Shown one piece after another: positions 35,343 to 45,517 of a stretch of 64,000 nt of DNA. The position numbers and the translations under genes are program-made. The notes below the pieces were generated by a model. It saw only the letters and a list, made by a program, of their open reading frames with translations. It made no database searches and was not told the origin of the DNA. Location of the stretch: positions 1 through 64,000 of the forward strand of contig CAZVFT010000002.1 in assembly GCA_964626495.1 (NCBI GenBank), read 5' to 3'. Position 1 is the first letter of the stretch. The number at the start of each line of letters is the position of its first letter. The DNA is from JACNLN01 sp964626495 (lineage in GTDB: Bacteria > Fidelibacterota > Marinisomatia > Marinisomatales > CAZVFT01).

Positions 35343-36680
35343 TCAAAATCTCCGGCGACCCCTAATTTTTCCCTTTTGCAAAAAGCCATCATAATGACGC
35401 ATTAAGAGATGAGATTCCACCTGCTGGAGAGTATCCAATGCCACACCTACAATGATGAGTAAACTGGTACCCCCGAAGAAAGAAGCCAGATCATACCCCA
35501 CATCCATAATATTCATTAAGATGTAGGGAAAGATAGCAACAAATGCAAGAAAAAAGGATCCGGGCAAGGTCACTCGGGTTAGAATATTATCGATAAATTC
35601 GGACGTTTTCTTTCCTGGTCGAACACCGGGAATAAATCCACCATGTTTTTTCATCTGGTCTGCCACTTCTACTGGATTAAAAGCAATAGCAGTATAGAAG
35701 TACGTAAAAAAGATTATCATAATACCGAAAACAGTCCAATAGAACCAGTGGTTAAAAGAAAATACTACCATAACTCCTTGCATAAATTCACTTTCCCTGA
35801 AAAAGGTAGCAATAGTATTGGGTAAAAACATAATAGACTGGGCAAAGATAATAGGCATAACTCCAGCCGTATTTACCCTTAGAGGGATATGTGTGGACTG
35901 TCCACCATAAACTTTCCTACCAATAACACGTTTAGCATATTGTACAGGTATCTTTCGAGTTCCCTGAGTTATTAATACAACAAACCCAATAATAATAAAC
36001 ATAAGACCCATTAACACAATTGCAGTGAGGGGACCACGCACTCCTTCAATTATTAACATAATTTCTGAGATGATAACATTGGGAAAACGAGAAATAATTC
36101 CAATCATAATAATTAATGAAATACCATTCCCAATACCCCGCTCAGTGATCTGTTCACCAAGCCACATAAGAAAAATTACCCCAGTCACGAGTGATACCAT
36201 TGTGGTAAACCTGAAAGCAAAACCAGGATCCGGTACCACAGGAACAGCAGCACCACCTACATTTGCGGTCATAGTTTCAAGAAAAATTGCCAGTGGATAT
36301 GCTTGAAGTGTGGCAATCAATACTGTCCCATATCGAGTAAGTTGAGTAATTTTTTTCCTTCCTTCTTCTCCCTCTTTCTGTAATCTTTGAAAATAGGGAA
36401 CTACCACACCCATCAATTGCATGATAATGGATGCAGAAATGTAGGGCATTATTCCCAGAGCAAACAGAGTCGCTTTTTTAAAAGCCCCACCGGCAAATAG
36501 GTCATACAGTCCAAATAATGTGTTACTGAGATTTTCAATGGCAGCTCGAAGTGCTTCTCCATCAATACCGGGAATAGGAATATGAGTCCCCACACGACAA
36601 ATTATTAATAACGCCACGGTGAAGGTTATCCGCTTTCTAAGTTCCGGGATATTGATAATATTTCGAATTTTCTCAATCAC
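35343..36680 (-). CDS. secY: Preprotein translocase subunit SecY
   Basis: SecY forms the protein-conducting channel in the inner membrane with SecE and SecG. The 445 residues have the ten expected membrane segments, the plug region near FDLFAGGAFKKATLFALGIMPYI and the cytosolic loop GTRKIPVQYAKRVIGRKVYGG. Loop C5-C6 contains GGFIPGVRPGK. The start overlaps the rplO stop by 4 bases. adk, often found between secY and map, is absent. Confidence 0.98.
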   Translation of the reverse strand: MIEKIRNIINIPELRKRITFTVALLIICRVGTHIPIPGIDGEALRAAIENLSNTLFGLYDLFAGGAFKKATLFALGIMPYISASIIMQLMGVVVPYFQRLQKEGEEGRKKITQLTRYGTVLIATLQAYPLAIFLETMTANVGGAAVPVVPDPGFAFRFTTMVSLVTGVIFLMWLGEQITERGIGNGISLIIMIGIISRFPNVIISEIMLIIEGVRGPLTAIVLMGLMFIIIGFVVLITQGTRKIPVQYAKRVIGRKVYGGQSTHIPLRVNTAGVMPIIFAQSIMFLPNTIATFFRESEFMQGVMVVFSFNHWFYWTVFGIMIIFFTYFYTAIAFNPVEVADQMKKHGGFIPGVRPGKKTSEFIDNILTRVTLPGSFFLAFVAIFPYILMNIMDVGYDLASFFGGTSLLIIVGVALDTLQQVESHLLMRHYDGFLQKGKIRGRRRF

Positions 36681-37117
36681 AATACTGTAACTATTCCGCC
36701 AGCTTTCTCAATTTTTTCAACTGCAGATTTACTGAACGCATGAGCGGTAACAGAGACTACCTTTGATAATTCCCCATTACCTAATACTTTCACAGGTTTA
36801 GAAGTCGAATTGATCAGACCACTTTTATACAAAGTGTCAATATTCACCTTTTCTGTGTCGAGATTTGCCATCTGAGAAAGATTAACGATTTGATAGGTCG
36901 TCCTGAACCGACTGTTTGAGAAACCGCGTTTGGGTATGCGCCGCTGGAGAGGCATCTGACCACCTTCATACCAAGCACGACGTTTACTACCGGAACGTGA
37001 GTGATATCCCTTGTCACCTCTTCCTGACCTTTTCCCTTTTCCAGAACCAGGTCCTCTACCCACACGTTTCCTGTTTTTTGTGGAATTTGGAGTTGGTTTT
37101 AGTTTCCCTAATTTCAT
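36677..37117 (-). CDS. rplO: Large ribosomal subunit protein uL15
   Basis: The 146 residues open with the Lys/Arg/Gly-rich arm ([21 protein letters not shown]), then [17 protein letters not shown] and a C-terminal KIEKAGG segment. It overlaps both neighbours by 4 bases (rpmD upstream, secY downstream), a tightly coupled part of the spc operon. Confidence 0.98.
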   Translation of the reverse strand: MKLGKLKPTPNSTKNRKRVGRGPGSGKGKRSGRGDKGYHSRSGSKRRAWYEGGQMPLQRRIPKRGFSNSRFRTTYQIVNLSQMANLDTEKVNIDTLYKSGLINSTSKPVKVLGNGELSKVVSVTAHAFSKSAVEKIEKAGGIVTVL

Positions 37118-37311
37118 GATACTTCTTCTACATTTACCAGATGATCAACAACAGTAATCATCCCTCGTATTACTGGTGTGTCAGGCTTGACGACAGTTTG
37201 ATGCATCCGTCTTAATCCCAGAGCGGCAAGAGTTTTTTTTGCCTTTTGTTTGTAACCAATAGCACTTTTGACTTGTGTAATTTTTAGTAAATTTTGTTTT
37301 TTTTTCGCCAT
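37114..37311 (-). CDS. rpmD: Large ribosomal subunit protein uL30
   Basis: The 65-residue protein has [21 protein letters not shown] and [11 protein letters not shown], then a conserved VRGM-like segment [12 protein letters not shown]. It lies between rpsE (9 bp upstream) and rplO (4-base overlap). Confidence 0.97.
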   Translation of the reverse strand: MAKKKQNLLKITQVKSAIGYKQKAKKTLAALGLRRMHQTVVKPDTPVIRGMITVVDHLVNVEEVS

Positions 37312-37320
37312 AGAAATATT

Positions 37321-37824
37321 CTACTTAAAAATTTCGGAGATAGTAATGCCCCGCTTATTAGCAATAGAGACAGGATCTTGTAATGATATCAATCCCTTTT
37401 CTGCTGCTCTGATAATACTGTTTGCATTGGATGATCCATATCTCTTCGTGAGAATATCCGTGATCCCACTTTGTTGTATCAGGGCTCTAATTGGTCCTCC
37501 AGCAATAATTCCTGTACCAGGAGAAGCAGGTTTCAGCAACACCTTAGAAGCGCCAAACTTTCCCATAATTTGATGAGGAATCGTCCCTTTGATAATGGGA
37601 ACACGAAAAAGATTTTTCTTCGCATCTTCCTTTGCTTTGGTGATGGAAGATAATACCTCGTTGGACTTCCCATGTCCAAGACCTACGTGACCGTTTCCGT
37701 CACCCACCACCACAGTAGCGCTAAATCGAAAACGACGTCCACCAGCCACGACCTTAGACACACGTCTGACCTTTACAACAGTTTCTTCATTAAGATCTAA
37801 TTCTGTTGGATCAATGTAACTCAA
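37321..37824 (-). CDS. rpsE: Small ribosomal subunit protein uS5
   Basis: S5 contributes to decoding accuracy. The 167 residues include [21 protein letters not shown] (about 25-46), [12 protein letters not shown] and the [19 protein letters not shown] segment. The start overlaps the rplR stop by 4 bases. Confidence 0.98.
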   Translation of the reverse strand: MSYIDPTELDLNEETVVKVRRVSKVVAGGRRFRFSATVVVGDGNGHVGLGHGKSNEVLSSITKAKEDAKKNLFRVPIIKGTIPHQIMGKFGASKVLLKPASPGTGIIAGGPIRALIQQSGITDILTKRYGSSNANSIIRAAEKGLISLQDPVSIANKRGITISEIFK

Positions 37825-38195
37825 AATTTTAATCCTCCTGATCTGGCTCCATCTGCCAATGCTTTTACCCTTCCGTGATAAAGAAATCCATTGCGGTCAA
37901 AAACTACTTCTGTAATTTTTTTCTTTTTCGCTCTTTTCGCAATTTCACGACCGACAATCTCGCTCTTTTCCACCTTTGATTTAGCCTTCCCCAATTCCAC
38001 CTGAAGACCCTTTTCAAGAGATGAAGCTGATACAAGGGTCTTACCCTCCCAATCATTGATGATCTGACCGTAAATATGCTTCAGACTACGATACACAACA
38101 AGCCTATATCGATCTCCATGACGAATAGCCGTCCCTTTGCTACGCCTTCTTCTGCGCTCACCTCTAATGGCTTTTTCTAACTTTTTCACCACCAA
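37821..38195 (-). CDS. rplR: Large ribosomal subunit protein uL18
   Basis: L18 binds 5S rRNA. The 124 residues have a basic N-terminus ([11 protein letters not shown]), then [20 protein letters not shown] and the C-terminal [26 protein letters not shown] end. It begins immediately before the rplF stop and overlaps rpsE by 4 bases. Confidence 0.98.
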   Translation of the reverse strand: MVVKKLEKAIRGERRRRRSKGTAIRHGDRYRLVVYRSLKHIYGQIINDWEGKTLVSASSLEKGLQVELGKAKSKVEKSEIVGREIAKRAKKKKITEVVFDRNGFLYHGRVKALADGARSGGLKF

Positions 38196-38732
38196 CTAAC
38201 CTCCCACCGTCTTCCCTTTCTTGATTTTGACATATTCATCCTTATACCGAATCCCTTTTCCCTTGTAAGACTCCGGTGGTCTAAACATCCTAATTTTCGC
38301 TGCTACTTGACCCACCAGATGTTTGTCAATACCTGAAATAGAAATCGCATTTCTCTTGGCTTTAATTTCAATTTCGTCAGGTGGTTCAAAATAGATATCG
38401 TGAGAAAAACCTAAGGCAAGTTTCAACATTTTGCCCTCAACATTTACAGAATAACCCATACCTCTAATTTCCAGTTCTTTGGTGAATCCCTCGGATACAC
38501 CTTGTACCATATTTGCTAAAATGGCACGTGATGTCCCATGAAGTGATCTGTGCAATTTTGTATCAGAAGGTCTGGTAACAACAAGCTGATTATTTTCCTG
38601 AATAAAAGATATATCAGGATGAAATGAATATTGAAGTGTACCCTTTGGACCTGAACAGGTCACTTGATTACCATCAATTTTAACCTGCACTTTGTCAGGA
38701 ATCGCAATGGGTTTTTTTCCTATTCTCGACAT
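38196..38732 (-). CDS. rplF: Large ribosomal subunit protein uL6
   Basis: The 178 residues start MSRIGKKPIAIPDKV and end with PPESYKGKGIRYKDEYVKIK, both typical of L6. Two repeated beta-rich domains are evident. It directly abuts rplR and follows rpsH by 6 bp. Confidence 0.98.
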   Translation of the reverse strand: MSRIGKKPIAIPDKVQVKIDGNQVTCSGPKGTLQYSFHPDISFIQENNQLVVTRPSDTKLHRSLHGTSRAILANMVQGVSEGFTKELEIRGMGYSVNVEGKMLKLALGFSHDIYFEPPDEIEIKAKRNAISISGIDKHLVGQVAAKIRMFRPPESYKGKGIRYKDEYVKIKKGKTVGG

Positions 38733-38738
38733 AACATA

Positions 38739-39137
38739 TTACCAAATATTACAAATAATTTCACCACCGACATTTAACTTCCGAGCTACTTTGTCTGAAA
38801 TAACCCCTTTAGATGTTGTCAATATCGCAATTCCCATCCCGTTTAGAACTTTGGGGATATTTCCAGTTTTTGCATAAACTCGCCTTCCAGGTTTACTTAC
38901 CCTGTCAATCTGGGAAATAACAGGATCATCGTTATGGTCATATTTCAGAAATATCCTGATCATATCTTGGGGCATCCGTTTAATGATAATAAAATCCTTG
39001 ATGTAATGCTCCTCTCGCAGAATATAAACAATTCGTTTCTTTACAGTCGATGCAGGAACATCAACCCACCGATTTCTCTCCTTTTGGGCGTTTCTGATTC
39101 TTGTTAAAAGATCAGCAATTGGATCTGTCATTGTCAA
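38739..39137 (-). CDS. rpsH: Small ribosomal subunit protein uS8
   Basis: S8 binds the central domain of 16S rRNA and represses spc translation in E. coli. The 132 residues start TMTDPIADLLTRIRNAQ, contain SKPGRRVYAKTGNIPKVLNGMG and end with GILTTSKG-type and GGEIICNIW segments. It lies 16 bp after rpsN. Confidence 0.98.
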   Translation of the reverse strand: MTMTDPIADLLTRIRNAQKERNRWVDVPASTVKKRIVYILREEHYIKDFIIIKRMPQDMIRIFLKYDHNDDPVISQIDRVSKPGRRVYAKTGNIPKVLNGMGIAILTTSKGVISDKVARKLNVGGEIICNIW

Positions 39138-39153
39138 AATTTAACCCTCCTGT

Positions 39154-39339
39154 TTACCAACTTGCCTTCGTAACACCTGGAATCTCTCCCCTAAGAGCAA
39201 GTTCACGAAAACATAATCTACAAAGACCAAATTTTCTCATATAACTTCTTGGACGCCCACATCTCGAACAACGATGATATCTTCTCGTATTAAACTTTGG
39301 TGAACGTTGTGCTTTTACAATCAGCGATTTTTTTGCCAT
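39154..39339 (-). CDS. rpsN: Small ribosomal subunit protein uS14, zinc type
   Basis: This is the short, zinc-binding form of S14 (61 residues). The four ligands are Cys24, Cys27, Cys40 and Cys43 in [20 protein letters not shown] and the following LC. The C-terminus [11 protein letters not shown] is standard. Its start shares one base with the rplE stop. Confidence 0.98.
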   Translation of the reverse strand: MAKKSLIVKAQRSPKFNTRRYHRCSRCGRPRSYMRKFGLCRLCFRELALRGEIPGVTKASW

Positions 39340-40190
39340 CAGGAACCCTCTTCTAGTTGTTTCCCAATTCCCTTTTTCTTAAAACGATCTGTTTGTCTGA
39401 ACGGAAAACCTAATGTACTTAACAATTCATAACCGATTTCATCATCGTCAGTGGAGGTTACTATGTTTATCTCTAATCCCCGGATTTTATCAATTTTATC
39501 GTAATCGATTTCGGTGAAAACGATCTGTTCTTCTAACCCAAAATTAAAGTTTCCCCTTCCATCAAACTTCTTTACTGATAGACCATTAAAGTCACGAACA
39601 CGGGGAATAGCAATATTTATAAGTCTTTCAAGAAATTCATACATTTTCCATTGACGTAAAGTCACCCGGCAACCTACAGGATCACCTTTACGAATTTTAA
39701 AATTTGAAATTGCTTTCTTCGCATTAGTTACAACTGCTCGCTGTCCTGAGATCGTTGTCAGATCATCTAATGCATGTTCCAACGAGCTGGGTTCATCCTT
39801 TGCCCGACCTAATCCAATATTCATTGATATTTTCTCGATTTGCGGTACTTGGAGAGCATTTTTGTATCCAAATTTTTCAATCATAAGAGGAATAACCACC
39901 TCTTGATATCTTTTAAGTAAATTTGGTTTATATTTATCACCACCTGCTTTTTTTATAATGTCAGCCTTTGGGGCAGTTTTCTTCTTATCCGTTGGTTTAA
40001 CCTTTGCAGGAGGTCTTTTCTTACTGGAAGATGTACTTTTCTTTACCGTCTTCTTAACAGCCGCCTTCTTTGTAGCAGAAGCTTTAGCTTTAGCTGTACT
40101 TTTCTTAGGAGTGGTAACTTCAGTTTTTTTACCAGAAGATTTTTTCACCTGCTCACCTTCAGCTTTTTTTTCTACCTTCTCTCCAGTCAA
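39339..40190 (-). CDS. rplE: Large ribosomal subunit protein uL5 with long basic N-terminal extension
   Basis: Residues from about 88 on are a standard L5: [41 protein letters not shown] and [20 protein letters not shown]. Ahead of them are about 87 residues made almost only of Lys, Ala, Thr, Ser and Pro, resembling histone H1 or AlgP tails. The whole frame is open from a TTG at 40190 with a GGAG seven bases ahead, and no in-frame start exists near the core. At 283 residues it is about 100 longer than usual L5. Confidence 0.95.
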   Translation of the reverse strand: MTGEKVEKKAEGEQVKKSSGKKTEVTTPKKSTAKAKASATKKAAVKKTVKKSTSSSKKRPPAKVKPTDKKKTAPKADIIKKAGGDKYKPNLLKRYQEVVIPLMIEKFGYKNALQVPQIEKISMNIGLGRAKDEPSSLEHALDDLTTISGQRAVVTNAKKAISNFKIRKGDPVGCRVTLRQWKMYEFLERLINIAIPRVRDFNGLSVKKFDGRGNFNFGLEEQIVFTEIDYDKIDKIRGLEINIVTSTDDDEIGYELLSTLGFPFRQTDRFKKKGIGKQLEEGS

Positions 40191-40201
40191 AATTCTTCTC
40201 C

Positions 40202-40510
40202 CTATGAATCGATGTCCTCACCTGTTTTTCGTGACACCCTAATCTTTCTTCCAGTACCGAGAAATCTATGCCCAATACGTGACCTCTTACCCCCAAAGGT
40301 TACCATAACATTGGATATATGAATGGGAGCTTCCTTTTCAATGATACCTCCCTGAGGGTTTTGTTGGCTTGGTCTCGAGTGTTTCTTAACAAAATTCACA
40401 CCTTCCACAATCACACGGTTTGTTTTGGGAAAAACGTAAAGAATCTTCCCCGTTTTTCCTTGGTCATTTCCTGAAATAACTGTGACCGTATCGCCTTTTT
40501 TAATGTGCAT
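40202..40510 (-). CDS. rplX: Large ribosomal subunit protein uL24
   Basis: L24 is an early assembly protein. The 102 residues open with [23 protein letters not shown], a KOW motif, then [12 protein letters not shown] and [15 protein letters not shown]. It follows rplN by 1 bp. Confidence 0.98.
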   Translation of the reverse strand: MHIKKGDTVTVISGNDQGKTGKILYVFPKTNRVIVEGVNFVKKHSRPSQQNPQGGIIEKEAPIHISNVMVTFGGKRSRIGHRFLGTGRKIRVSRKTGEDIDS

Positions 40511-40511
40511 C

Positions 40512-40880
40512 TTAGATTACCTCCGGAGCCATAGAGACAATTTTCATATACCCTTTTTCACGAAGCTCCCTTGATACTGGTCCAAAAATTCGAGTTCCTA
40601 TTGGTTCACCTGCATTTGAAAGAAGAACAGCAGCATTATCATCAAAGCGGACATAGGATCCATCTTTACGTCTGACTTCTTTCTTTGTCCGAACTACCAC
40701 AGCTCTTGATTTATCTCCTTTCTTTACCATACCTTCAGGAAGGGCTTTTTTAACGGTAACAACAATAACATCCCCCACGCTGGCGTACCGTCGGCGGGTC
40801 CCACCCAGTATTTTGAAACAGAGAACTTCTCGAGCCCCAGTATTATCGGCAACCTTTAATCTTGTCTCTGATTGAATCAT
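40512..40880 (-). CDS. rplN: Large ribosomal subunit protein uL14
   Basis: The 122 residues start [20 protein letters not shown] and contain [15 protein letters not shown] and the C-terminal [20 protein letters not shown]. All are L14 signatures. It lies 25 bp after rpsQ. Confidence 0.98.
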   Translation of the reverse strand: MIQSETRLKVADNTGAREVLCFKILGGTRRRYASVGDVIVVTVKKALPEGMVKKGDKSRAVVVRTKKEVRRKDGSYVRFDDNAAVLLSNAGEPIGTRIFGPVSRELREKGYMKIVSMAPEVI

Positions 40881-40905
40881 TATAACCTCTCAAACCTCTC
40901 TATCC

Positions 40906-41169
40906 TCAAATACCTTTTGACTTTTCAATAATTTTCGTTACCCGCCATCGTTTTAGCTTACTCAGCGGTCTAGAGGAAATAATTCTTACTTTGTCGCCTA
41001 TTGAACACTCGTTCTTCTCGTCGTGAGCATAATACTTCTTTTTTCTAGTAATATATTTTTTGTAAATCGGATGTTGAACCCGCCGTTCAACCGAAACAAC
41101 AACGGTCTTATCCATTCTATCACTTACTACTGCACCCATCATCGTTTGTCTTTTACCTCGATTCTTCAT
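40906..41169 (-). CDS. rpsQ: Small ribosomal subunit protein uS17
   Basis: The 87 residues contain [20 protein letters not shown] and a [18 protein letters not shown] segment, the defining S17 blocks. It follows rpmC by 3 bp. Confidence 0.98.
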   Translation of the reverse strand: MKNRGKRQTMMGAVVSDRMDKTVVVSVERRVQHPIYKKYITRKKKYYAHDEKNECSIGDKVRIISSRPLSKLKRWRVTKIIEKSKGI

Positions 41170-41172
41170 TGG

Positions 41173-41388
41173 TCATTCCTTAAATCGTTTCTCTCTGATT
41201 CCCAATTCATATTCTTTTAATAACGTTTTAACCTGTGCGATTTCCCGACGAAGATAACGAATTCTCAACGGATTCTCTAATTGTTGAAGTGCTTTTTGAA
41301 ACCTCAAATTTTCGAGTTCTTCCAAATCGTCCTCGAGTCTTGTTTGAAGTTCAGCTACAGTTATTTCTTTTATTTCTTCTTTCTTCAT
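41173..41388 (-). CDS. rpmC: Large ribosomal subunit protein uL29
   Basis: This 71-residue helical protein contains LQTRLEDDLEELENLRFQKA and the family end block NPLRIRYLRREIAQVKTLL. L29 lies near the nascent-chain exit. It follows rplP by 30 bp. Confidence 0.97.
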   Translation of the reverse strand: MKKEEIKEITVAELQTRLEDDLEELENLRFQKALQQLENPLRIRYLRREIAQVKTLLKEYELGIREKRFKE

Positions 41389-41418
41389 CAGCTATAATCC
41401 TAGTCATAAAACAGTCAA

Positions 41419-41838
41419 CTAAACAGTAACTTCCCGTCGTTCTGTCAGTTTAGTTTTTATGGGTAATTTAAACCCAGCAATTCGAAAAGCTTCAGCTGCC
41501 AACTCACTGTCTACTCCTTCTATTTCAAAGAGAATACGACCGGGTTTAACCACGGCTACCCAGTATTCTGGAGCACCTTTACCCTTACCCATCCGAACTT
41601 CTGCAGGTTTTTTTGATACCGGTTTATCCGGAAAAATCCTGATCCACATCCGACCATGTTTGCGAATCTTCCTTACAATTGCGATTCGAGCTGCCTCTAT
41701 CTGGCGTGCTGTTATCCAACCCGGTTCCAATGCCTTAAGACCGTAGCTACCGAAAACCACATGGCTGCCACGAGAAGCTAAACCTCTCCTTCGACCCCGT
41801 TGTTGTTTACGCCATTTTATTTTCCTTGGTTCTAACAT
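41419..41838 (-). CDS. rplP: Large ribosomal subunit protein uL16
   Basis: The 139 residues begin [19 protein letters not shown], carry the [20 protein letters not shown] signature and a [19 protein letters not shown] segment. Its start shares one base with the rpsC stop (TGATG). Confidence 0.98.
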   Translation of the reverse strand: MLEPRKIKWRKQQRGRRRGLASRGSHVVFGSYGLKALEPGWITARQIEAARIAIVRKIRKHGRMWIRIFPDKPVSKKPAEVRMGKGKGAPEYWVAVVKPGRILFEIEGVDSELAAEAFRIAGFKLPIKTKLTERREVTV

Positions 41839-42464
41839 CAGGTGGGTATCTCCCCATTACAAATCCATACCTTCACTCCTATAATACCGTAGGTAGTCCG
41901 TGCTTCTGTTATGGCATAATCAATATCAGATCTTAAAGTTTGCAGTGGAACACTACCTTCGTGAAAATTTTCCGATCTTGCAATCTCAGCACCACCTAAT
42001 CTACCAGCTACCCTAACTCGAATACCATCTGCTCCCATTCTCATTGTTGCTTGAATTGCCTTCTTCACTGCCCTTCGATAAGATATTTTCTTGATGATCT
42101 GTTGAGCAATACTCACTCCAACCAGACGAGCATCTAATTCCGGTCTTTTAACCTCCGATATATTTACCTGTACGTCAGTGTTAGAAAGACGTTTAAATTC
42201 CTCTCGCAGACGATCCACCTCTTCCCCACCTTTCCCGATGACGATACCTGGACGTGATGTGTTAATCGTTACAATGATTTTCTTAGACGTACGATTAATA
42301 ACAACTTTTGAAATTCCCGCATTGGGTAAACGACGTTCAATATACTGTCTTAGAGTTATATCTCCAGCAATGTAGGTAGGAAAATCTTTTCCACCATACC
42401 AGTTAGAAGACCAAGGTTTATTAATCCCTAATCTGAACCCTGTTGGATGTGTTTTTTGTCCCAC
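41838..42464 (-). CDS. rpsC: Small ribosomal subunit protein uS3
   Basis: The 208 residues start [14 protein letters not shown] and include the KH-type [19 protein letters not shown] (about 73-91) and the S3 C-terminal block [12 protein letters not shown]. The extreme C-terminus is short relative to some S3 proteins. It follows rplV by 9 bp. Confidence 0.98.
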   Translation of the reverse strand: MGQKTHPTGFRLGINKPWSSNWYGGKDFPTYIAGDITLRQYIERRLPNAGISKVVINRTSKKIIVTINTSRPGIVIGKGGEEVDRLREEFKRLSNTDVQVNISEVKRPELDARLVGVSIAQQIIKKISYRRAVKKAIQATMRMGADGIRVRVAGRLGGAEIARSENFHEGSVPLQTLRSDIDYAITEARTTYGIIGVKVWICNGEIPT

Positions 42465-42473
42465 GTTAAATCC

Positions 42474-42818
42474 TTATTTTCTATCACTTAAAACTATTGT
42501 TAAATGACTCATTCTTCTCCGAATTCTGGATGCTCTACCCATTGCAGCAGGTCGAAAACGTTTCATTGTAGGTCCCTCATTTACGAAAGCTTCTTTGATA
42601 ATTAAACTTTCTGGATCGGCATTTTTCCCCTCATCAGTCTGAAGAAAATTAGCAATGGCTGATCGGATAGTCTTTTCAATAACGTCAGAGGCTTTCAATG
42701 GAGAAAAGTGTAAAAGATTCAAAGCTGTTCCAACATTTTTTTCTGAAACCATATCCAAAACTCTACGGATTTTCCGGACAGATTGACGGATATACTTAGT
42801 TTGTGCTCTGGATTCCAT
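42474..42818 (-). CDS. rplV: Large ribosomal subunit protein uL22
   Basis: The 114 residues show KYIRQSVRKIRRVLDMVSEK and the conserved beta-hairpin region ending GRASRIRRRMSHLTIVLSD. L22 lines the exit tunnel. It begins 2 bp after rpsS. Confidence 0.98.
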   Translation of the reverse strand: MESRAQTKYIRQSVRKIRRVLDMVSEKNVGTALNLLHFSPLKASDVIEKTIRSAIANFLQTDEGKNADPESLIIKEAFVNEGPTMKRFRPAAMGRASRIRRRMSHLTIVLSDRK

Positions 42819-42820
42819 CG

Positions 42821-43096
42821 TTATTTCTGCTTTTTTCTATCACCTGAATGGATTCGAAACGTTCTGGTAGGTGAAAATTCTCCAAGTCTATGTCCAACCA
42901 TATTCTCAGTTATAAACACTGGAATGAACTGCTTCCCATTATGAACTGCAAAGGTAAATCCCACAAAATCAGGAGTAATAATGCTTTGCCGTGACCAGGT
43001 TCTTATAACCTTTTTCTTTTTTTCCTTCTTCATTGCTTCAATTTTTTTCAACAGTTTGGGATCAATATACGGACCTTTTTTCACCGATCGAGACAT
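42821..43096 (-). CDS. rpsS: Small ribosomal subunit protein uS19
   Basis: The 91 residues start [20 protein letters not shown] and contain [22 protein letters not shown] and [15 protein letters not shown]. All are S19 signatures. It lies 3 bp after rplB. Confidence 0.98.
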   Translation of the reverse strand: MSRSVKKGPYIDPKLLKKIEAMKKEKKKKVIRTWSRQSIITPDFVGFTFAVHNGKQFIPVFITENMVGHRLGEFSPTRTFRIHSGDRKKQK

Positions 43097-43099
43097 ACG

Positions 43100-43924
43100 T
43101 TATTTTCTCCTTTTCACAATGAATTTATCCGATTGCTTGTTCTTTTTGCGAGTCTTGTACCCTTTAGTCGGTTTTCCCCATGGGGTTGTCGGATGACGAC
43201 CTCCTGAGGATTTCCCTTCACCTCCGCCAAGTGGATGATCAACTGGATTCATAGCCACTCCACGTACTTTAGGTCTCCGACCTAACCAGCGACTTCGACC
43301 AGCTTTTCCGAGATTGAGAGCTTCATGACTTTTGTTACCAACATCTCCAATCGTAGCACGACAATCCTCATGGAACAACCGAATTTCACCAGATGGAAGT
43401 TTTAAACTCACCATACCGCCATCTTTTGCCATAACCTGTGCTCCCGTTCCTGCACTACGTATTAGCTGACCACCCTTCCCAACTGACAATTCAACATTAT
43501 GAACAGACAAACCAGAGGGAATATTTTTTAATGGTAAATTGTTTCCAATTTTTATTGGCACCTTTTTCCCTGATATAACTTTATCACCTACCTTTAATCC
43601 GTATGGTGCAAGAATATAACGCTTCTCTCCATCAGCGTAAAAAAGTAATGCGATTCGAGCAGATCGGTTTGGATCATACTCAATGGCAGCTACTTTTGCC
43701 GGAATATCAAATTTGTCCCGCTTAAAATCTATGACACGATACTTCCTCTTATGACCTCCACCTCGATGACGAATGGTAATTCGACCCTGCTTATTCCTTC
43801 CACCTGTTTTCTTAAGAGAACGTAATAGACTCTTCTCTGGTTTTGTTCGAGTCACTTCCTCAAAAGTAGAGACGGACATAAACCTTTGCCCTGGGGTTGT
43901 CGGTTTTTTAATTTTTATTGGCAT
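43100..43924 (-). CDS. rplB: Large ribosomal subunit protein uL2
   Basis: L2 is needed for peptidyl transfer. The 274 residues contain [17 protein letters not shown], the [14 protein letters not shown] stretch and the C-terminal signature [18 protein letters not shown], which holds the conserved His near the peptidyl transferase centre. It follows rplW by 3 bp. Confidence 0.98.
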   Translation of the reverse strand: MPIKIKKPTTPGQRFMSVSTFEEVTRTKPEKSLLRSLKKTGGRNKQGRITIRHRGGGHKRKYRVIDFKRDKFDIPAKVAAIEYDPNRSARIALLFYADGEKRYILAPYGLKVGDKVISGKKVPIKIGNNLPLKNIPSGLSVHNVELSVGKGGQLIRSAGTGAQVMAKDGGMVSLKLPSGEIRLFHEDCRATIGDVGNKSHEALNLGKAGRSRWLGRRPKVRGVAMNPVDHPLGGGEGKSSGGRHPTTPWGKPTKGYKTRKKNKQSDKFIVKRRK

Positions 43925-43927
43925 AAC

Positions 43928-44251
43928 TTAACTCGTCACCTCTGCTCCAAATAAATCAATGGAAAAACCTGGTTCTAATGTCACAATCGCTTTTTTCCAA
44001 TCAGCTCTCTTTCCCACTGTCCGGATGGGACGTCCACCACTTCGGATGGTGAGTTCCTTTCTTTTACCTTTCATATTTATTGTGCTTACTTTCGTAACCT
44101 TTACGTCAAACTTTCTCTCAACTGCTCCTTTAATCTCGATTTTATTCGCCTTTGGATCTACCTGAAATGCATATTTCCTCTGCGATTCCTCAAGACGGTG
44201 CATTTTTTCCGTTGTAATTGGACGGACAAGAATAATTCTATCTTTTACCAT
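43928..44251 (-). CDS. rplW: Large ribosomal subunit protein uL23
   Basis: The 107 residues contain LVRPITTEKMHRLEESQRKYAF and IEIKGAVERKFDVKVTKVST, then a GRRADWKKAIVTL-like segment (VGKRADWKKAIVTL). L23 docks trigger factor and SRP at the exit tunnel. It abuts rplD (1 bp gap). Confidence 0.97.
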   Translation of the reverse strand: MVKDRIILVRPITTEKMHRLEESQRKYAFQVDPKANKIEIKGAVERKFDVKVTKVSTINMKGKRKELTIRSGGRPIRTVGKRADWKKAIVTLEPGFSIDLFGAEVTS

Positions 44252-44252
44252 T

Positions 44253-44885
44253 TCAGTTTATTACTAATTGTTTATTCAACTGCTTTATTCCCTCTTTATC
44301 AAAAAGTAGAATATCACAATCAATCATATTATAGGTCGATAAATGCACAGCAGGTATAACTGTTACATTAGGGAGATTTCGAGCTGAAAGACGCAGATTC
44401 TTATTCAATTCTGCTGGACAAAATGTAACCTTTTTATCAGCAATATTGAGATTCCTCAAAACTTCTCTGAACAACTTTGTACTGACTTTGGTTAATTCAA
44501 GTTTATCCATAACGTAAATTTCTTTATCCACTATCTTTTGAGAGAGAACACTCCGTCTGGCAAGTTGCTTCATTTTCTTTGGCAATTTATAGTGGTAATC
44601 ATGCGGTTTCGGACCAAAAGTAACACCACCTCCCCTCCACAATGGTGAACGGATTGTTCCAGCTCTTGCTACTCCTCTTCCCTTTTGTCTCCACGGCTTC
44701 CGACCACCACCACGAACTTCTGAACGTGTCTTGGTGGAATGACTCCCCTGTCGTGAATTAACCCTTTCTGCAAGAATTGCCCTATGGACTACATCTTCAT
44801 TAGGCTCAATCTTGAAGACCGAATTATCAACCTTTATTCTTGAGATTTCCTCTCCTTGTGTATTATGTACTTTTATTTGCATCAC
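44253..44885 (-). CDS. rplD: Large ribosomal subunit protein uL4
   Basis: The 210 residues contain REHVRG-like GGGRKPWRQKGRGVARAGTIRSPLWRGGG-type basic loop (about 60-85, GGRKPWRQKGRGVARAGTI) and the C-terminal LLFDKEGIKQL. In E. coli L4 represses S10 operon transcription. A second ATG three bases inside is an equally possible start. Confidence 0.98.
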   Translation of the reverse strand: MMQIKVHNTQGEEISRIKVDNSVFKIEPNEDVVHRAILAERVNSRQGSHSTKTRSEVRGGGRKPWRQKGRGVARAGTIRSPLWRGGGVTFGPKPHDYHYKLPKKMKQLARRSVLSQKIVDKEIYVMDKLELTKVSTKLFREVLRNLNIADKKVTFCPAELNKNLRLSARNLPNVTVIPAVHLSTYNMIDCDILLFDKEGIKQLNKQLVIN

Positions 44886-44894
44886 AAAAGTGTT

Positions 44895-45515
44895 CTATGA
44901 TTTTGTTACAACAACAATTCCATTTCTTGGTCCAGGTATAGGACCCTTTATATAGAGGTGGTGTGTATCTTTATCCACACTAACGACTTTGAGATTTTTT
45001 ATCAGGACTTTTTTATTCCCCATATGACCGGGCATTTTCATCCCAGGCCAAACACGAGATGGATCCGATGACTGACCAATGGATCCCCCTGCCCTTAACT
45101 GATCAGATTTACCATGGCTTTTAGGACCACCATGAAACCCGTATCGCTTAACCACTCCTGCAAATCCTTTACCCTTTGAATAACCACTAATATTAACTAC
45201 ATCTCCTTCTTTGAATATGTCTACATCAATCACTTGTCCAATTTTGATTTTCTGATCTTTTCTCAATGGGAATTCCATTAAATAATTTTTTGGTTCAACC
45301 TTAGCTTTTTTGAAATGTCCCATCATTGGATTATTCGTTTTCTTTTGTTCCTTGTTACTATATCCAACTTGAATTGCTCTGTATCCGTCATTATTTTTTG
45401 TTTTAATCTGAACAACAACGCAAGGTCCAGCTTGAATAACAGAAACAGGAATGTTTTCACCATCGGAATCAAAGAGACGAGACATTCCTACCTTTTTACC
45501 GATTAATCCATTCAT
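44895..45515 (-). CDS. rplC: Large ribosomal subunit protein uL3
   Basis: The 206 residues start MNGLIGKKVGMSRLFDSDG, contain GFAGVVKRYGFHGGPKSHGK and end with a GPIPGPRNGIVVV block. All are L3 signatures. It follows rpsJ by 2 bp. Confidence 0.98.
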   Translation of the reverse strand: MNGLIGKKVGMSRLFDSDGENIPVSVIQAGPCVVVQIKTKNNDGYRAIQVGYSNKEQKKTNNPMMGHFKKAKVEPKNYLMEFPLRKDQKIKIGQVIDVDIFKEGDVVNISGYSKGKGFAGVVKRYGFHGGPKSHGKSDQLRAGGSIGQSSDPSRVWPGMKMPGHMGNKKVLIKNLKVVSVDKDTHHLYIKGPIPGPRNGIVVVTKS

Positions 45516-45517
45516 AA

